Below, in pieces: positions 19,524 to 22,221 of a stretch of 22,221 bases of DNA (position 1 is its first letter; every line of letters begins with the position of its first letter). The notes beneath the pieces were generated by a model that searched no databases, was not told the DNA's origin, and saw only the letters and a list, made by a program, of their open reading frames with translations. The DNA comes from a virus, in the IMG/VR virus record IMGVR_UViG_3300008107_000440, positions 1-22,221 of that record; one strand, 5' to 3'. The translations under genes and the position numbers were made by a program.

Positions 19524-20177
19524 ATGATACTCCTAGATGTGATCACCGAAGTTAGGAAGATGCTGCAAGATACGAGCACTGAAGCGTCTCTTCAGCGGTA
19601 TTCGGATGCGACACTTCTAGGGTTTGCCAATCAGACCCTGAAGCGCATGGCTCTTATACGCCCAGATTTGTTTGCGTATATCGGCGAGATCACTTGTACA
19701 ACTAATGCGACGTTACAGTCAGCACCGTCTGATTCCATCAGGATCATGGAAATCTTCAGGATTAAAGACGGTCCCGGTATACGCGAGACCAATAGAGAGA
19801 TTCTGGATCAGACATATCCCGATTGGGTTACAGAAGAAGCTAGTGCCTGCATTAGCTGGATGCGCCATGCCCGTAATCCTAATCGATTCTTTATCTACCC
19901 TCAGTCGCCTGCTGGGCAGATTCTCATCGGTGAGTACTGCCAGACACCTCCGACTTATGCGTCATCTACAACTGTGGCCCTTCTTCCAGATGCGTATTTA
20001 CCAGTTGTGGTAGACGGTACTTTATTCCTTGCTGAGTCTATCGATAACGAACATGTCAACTCTAATCGTGCTCAACTTTTCCAGCAGTCTTTCATACAGA
20101 CTCTAACTACTTCCTTCCAATCTAGATCAGTTACAGATACAGAAGAAGCCGGACTAACTAAGAAGGAAGTTGTGTAA
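19524..20177 (+). CDS. Head-tail adaptor-like protein (DUF6682 type)
   Basis: A 217-residue protein. The beginning LLDVITEVRKMLQDTSTEAS LQRYSD-style helix-rich part followed by ANQTLKRMALIRPDLFAY resembles the DUF6682 group of phage connector/adaptor proteins. The C-terminus is helical (ESIDNEHVNSNRAQLFQQSF). The stop overlaps the next ATG as TAATG. The position after the capsid block and before tail-like genes fits an adaptor that joins the portal to the tail. Confidence 0.72.
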   Translation: MILLDVITEVRKMLQDTSTEASLQRYSDATLLGFANQTLKRMALIRPDLFAYIGEITCTTNATLQSAPSDSIRIMEIFRIKDGPGIRETNREILDQTYPDWVTEEASACISWMRHARNPNRFFIYPQSPAGQILIGEYCQTPPTYASSTTVALLPDAYLPVVVDGTLFLAESIDNEHVNSNRAQLFQQSFIQTLTTSFQSRSVTDTEEAGLTKKEVV

Positions 20178-20830
20178 TGGCTACACGGACCTTTATCTCC
20201 CTCGAAAGCAAGCTGTCTCCTAGTGTTCCGGGGTGTCCTAGACCTACTATCCAGCAGTATGTCAGGGATGCGGCAATAGAGGTCTGTGAGAGAACCCTCG
20301 TATGGCGCTACGAACAGCCTCTTGTTCGGCTCACTCCCGGCGTGTACGAGTATGAGTACGAGGCTCCGACTGATTCTGAGGTTGTAGCTGTCATCCATGC
20401 AGCGGTAAACGGTTCTAAGATATCAGCGATGTCTCAGGATGAGATACACAGAGTGTACCCAGACTGGCCTTCTACTGATGCTACAGTCCGGTCTACTCCA
20501 CGATTTATTTCGCAGTTTGACCCAGATCATTTTATTATCGTGCCTGTACCAGACTCATCCGTTGCCTACGACATTAAGATGTTCTTGGCTTTGAGGCCAA
20601 CGCCAGACTCGACAGGTATGGATAAGACAGCATTTGATGAGTGTGAGCAGCTTATCATGCACGGTGCATTGCAACATTTGCTGGTGCTGCCTAATAAGTC
20701 ATGGACAGATAGAGACCTTGCTACCTACCATGCCAAGCAGTATTCCTACAAAACTGCTAGCCGTAAGGCGAAGGCTAATCTAGGTGTTGCTAGGGCGTCA
20801 CTTAGCGTACAAATGCGTCCGTTTGCATAG
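20177..20830 (+). CDS. Adaptor/tail-tube-like protein, 217 aa
   Basis: A 217-residue protein with a short helical start (TIQQYVRDAAIEVCERTLVW), a beta section (VRLTPGVYEYEYEAPTDSEV), and a Lys-rich helical C-terminus (YHAKQYSYKTASRKAKANLG). It is the same length as the preceding gene and overlaps it by one codon (TAATG). Similar proteins next to DUF6682 adaptors are annotated as tail tube or connector proteins; the call is by position and pattern. Confidence 0.65.
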   Translation: MATRTFISLESKLSPSVPGCPRPTIQQYVRDAAIEVCERTLVWRYEQPLVRLTPGVYEYEYEAPTDSEVVAVIHAAVNGSKISAMSQDEIHRVYPDWPSTDATVRSTPRFISQFDPDHFIIVPVPDSSVAYDIKMFLALRPTPDSTGMDKTAFDECEQLIMHGALQHLLVLPNKSWTDRDLATYHAKQYSYKTASRKAKANLGVARASLSVQMRPFA

Positions 20831-20838
20831 GTGTCAGC

Positions 20839-21174
20839 ATGTCAGATGTTATCAAGCTAGTTCAAGGCGATACGCTTCCACAGATTTATCTCACTCTGAC
20901 GAATGAGACGACTGGTGCTGCTATCGATGTATCCGGCGCTTCCATATCAGTGGCAGTTAAATTCAGGTTGGCTGGTGCTACGACTACATTGTCTACGATC
21001 CCATGCACGAAGACTGATGCTGTCAACGGTATTGTGTCTTTTGACTTCGGCAACGGAGAACTGGTCGGGATTGATCCCGGTATGTACGAGGGGGAGATAG
21101 GCGTCACCTTCGGCACTGAGATTCAAACTGTATACGATCTTCTTCGCTTTAGGGTTCGTGAGCAGTTTGCATGA
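20839..21174 (+). CDS. BppU-like immunoglobulin-fold domain protein
   Basis: A 111-residue, beta-rich protein (LVQGDTLPQIYLTLTNETTG; ASISVAVKFRLAGATTTLST; GIDPGMYEGEIGVTFG; TVYDLLRFRVREQF). The opening VQGDTLPQIYLTL and the closing PGMYEGEIGVTFG pattern match the N-terminal domain of lactococcal BppU baseplate proteins, an immunoglobulin-like fold found in many phage tail-associated proteins. Its stop overlaps the next ATG (ATGA). Confidence 0.78.
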   Translation: MSDVIKLVQGDTLPQIYLTLTNETTGAAIDVSGASISVAVKFRLAGATTTLSTIPCTKTDAVNGIVSFDFGNGELVGIDPGMYEGEIGVTFGTEIQTVYDLLRFRVREQFA

Positions 21175-21632
21175 GCAACATAAAGGTAGCAGTAAGCGTT
21201 GTTGATTCTTCCGGCATCATAGCAAATGTAGCTATAAGTGCGGGTAATAACTTTACTGTTGCTGCTACCTATGAGCCGACGATAGTTTCGCTTTCATACA
21301 TCCTTATAAAAGCTGACGTGTTTAATCCGTTCGCTCTGTTTGATACTGCTAGTACATCGGAAATTGTACTACGTCATCCTAAACCAGCGTATTCCGATTC
21401 AGCGGTAACGTCTGACCCAGATGTCAAGATTGTTAGTTCGATCCTTTCTGATTCCGCTGTAACGTCTGAGCTATTTGCCTCGACACTAGTTAAGAATGTA
21501 GACTTTAACACAGCCACAGCAGAGGTTGATTCCGAACCGGTGACAACTTCAGAGGTGTTTGTCCTTACACTAAACGCTCTGGACTCTAATGCGTTTAATG
21601 GGTATAGCTTTAATAGCGCAAGTTTGAACTAA
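21171..21632 (+). CDS. Tail/fibre-region protein with DSAVTS repeats
   Basis: A 153-residue, Ser/Thr/Val-rich protein of predicted beta structure. The phrase SDSAVTS occurs at two places (about 75-81 and 93-99), with related forms EPVTTS later, and the DNA of the two copies is nearly the same. Such repeats are usual in phage tail fibre and whisker proteins. It overlaps the BppU-like gene (ATGA). Function inferred from position and pattern. Confidence 0.62.
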   Translation: MSNIKVAVSVVDSSGIIANVAISAGNNFTVAATYEPTIVSLSYILIKADVFNPFALFDTASTSEIVLRHPKPAYSDSAVTSDPDVKIVSSILSDSAVTSELFASTLVKNVDFNTATAEVDSEPVTTSEVFVLTLNALDSNAFNGYSFNSASLN

Positions 21633-21642
21633 GAGGTTTGTT

Positions 21643-22089
21643 ATGGCTAAAGATTTTGTAAAAGCTGAAGGCAAAGTTACTCTTGTGCTGACTGGTTCAG
21701 ATGGAGCGGTCAAAGAAACACGGGAAGTAGAAAATCTTGTTGTTCAGGTAGGGCTAAACTATATTGCTTCACGTATGAAGGACGCCACTGCTACGGCGAT
21801 GACTCATATGGAAGTAGGCACATCGTCTACTGCTGCCAGTCTAGCTCAGACAACTCTGGTTGCTGCTGTATCGGCTAGTCGCACAGCCCTTACAAGTACT
21901 ACTGTAACAACAAGTTCCGTTGCTTACGCCTGCACATTTGGGGCAGGGGTCGGTACAGGCGCTCTTACAGAAGCTGGTATCTTCAACGCTGCTTCAGCCG
22001 GTACTATGCTTTGTCGGACGGTGTTCTCTGTTATTAACAAAGGCGCAGCCGATACCTTGACCATAACGTGGACCATAGCAGTGAGTTAA
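21643..22089 (+). CDS. Ala/Thr-rich phage structural protein, 148 aa
   Basis: A 148-residue protein (DFVKAEGKVTLVLTGSDGAV start; beta-rich, Thr/Ala/Gly-rich C-terminus TSSVAYACTFGAGVGTG). It looks like a virion or fibre-related protein, with a repeated 'T--ASLAQTTLVAAV' and 'TALTEAGIFNA' motif that I recall from phage structural proteins. AGAGG lies upstream of ATG 21643. Function unknown. Confidence 0.65.
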   Translation: MAKDFVKAEGKVTLVLTGSDGAVKETREVENLVVQVGLNYIASRMKDATATAMTHMEVGTSSTAASLAQTTLVAAVSASRTALTSTTVTTSSVAYACTFGAGVGTGALTEAGIFNAASAGTMLCRTVFSVINKGAADTLTITWTIAVS

Positions 22090-22090
22090 C

Positions 22091-22221
22091 ATGGCTATTT
22101 TAGTCGCAAATAACGCAACCAGTTATCTCGCTGGCACTCTTACAGCAGTAGCCACTAGTCTTACTGTATCAAGTGGGACGGGTACGCTATTTCCGACAAT
22201 ATCCGGCAGCGATGTGTTCTA
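22091..22221 (+). CDS. Partial tail/fibre-region protein (runs off the window)
   Basis: The frame starts at ATG 22091 (MAILVANNATSYLAGTLTAV...) and continues to the window edge with no stop. The Ala/Thr/Ser-rich opening with 'TSLTVSSGTGTLFPTISGSD' is a pattern seen at the N-terminus of phage tail-associated proteins. One base separates it from the previous stop. Confidence 0.62.
   Translation, partial: MAILVANNATSYLAGTLTAVATSLTVSSGTGTLFPTISGSDVF

Overview
The window is part of a tailed double-stranded DNA phage genome (order-level Caudoviricetes; tail type cannot be decided from this part). No ribosomal RNA, tRNA, integrase, transposase or CRISPR array was found. The host is probably an alphaproteobacterium. 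The main clue is a GcrA-type regulator (1839-2327), a family tied to CcrM/GANTC methylation in that class, and the only dense cluster of GANTC sites I saw lies in the main non-coding region.

Layout. (1) Positions 1-9048, minus strand: one tightly packed array of about 20 early/accessory genes, most overlapping by ATGA or TGATG. It includes a MoxR-type AAA+ ATPase (7232-8221), a DUF3150-like protein (6167-7021), a metallopeptidase/VWA protein (4894-6009), an Nmad5-like protein, an HslV-like Ntn-hydrolase with Ser in place of the N-terminal Thr, a GcrA-like regulator, a dCMP deaminase, a DUF6378-like protein and an Imm5-like protein with a 12-bp tandem repeat. A strong terminator (8644-8672) follows the first gene of this array. 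(2) Positions 9049-9715: an AT-rich stretch of about 670 bp without genes. It has three 9-bp-spaced AGAATCT iterons plus an inverted copy, homopolymer tracts, a 13-bp direct repeat and repeated ACTTTACAT-type motifs; it is a candidate origin or control region. (3) Positions 9716-10320, minus strand: three small genes separated by GC-rich hairpins. (4) Positions 10321-10614: the divergent control region, with a 9-bp-arm palindrome carrying TTGAC on both strands. (5) Positions 10615-22221, plus strand: the virion morphogenesis block in the order small terminase, small ORF, large terminase, terminator, portal, scaffold, major capsid, terminator, decoration protein, terminator, a set of small basic proteins, two adaptor-like proteins, a BppU-like domain protein and tail/fibre-like proteins. 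The last gene runs off the window.

How it works together. The minus-strand genes are probably expressed early from promoters near 9146 and 10411 and act on nucleotide pools, host gene control and host proteins. The plus-strand genes package DNA and build the head and tail. Terminators after terL, after the capsid gene and after the decoration gene probably set separate expression levels. The least understood part is the MoxR/VWA/DUF3150 set with its interleaved small proteins, next to a proteasome-like hydrolase and a GcrA-like regulator. Gene functions are read from sequence motifs and recalled family features, not from database searches.
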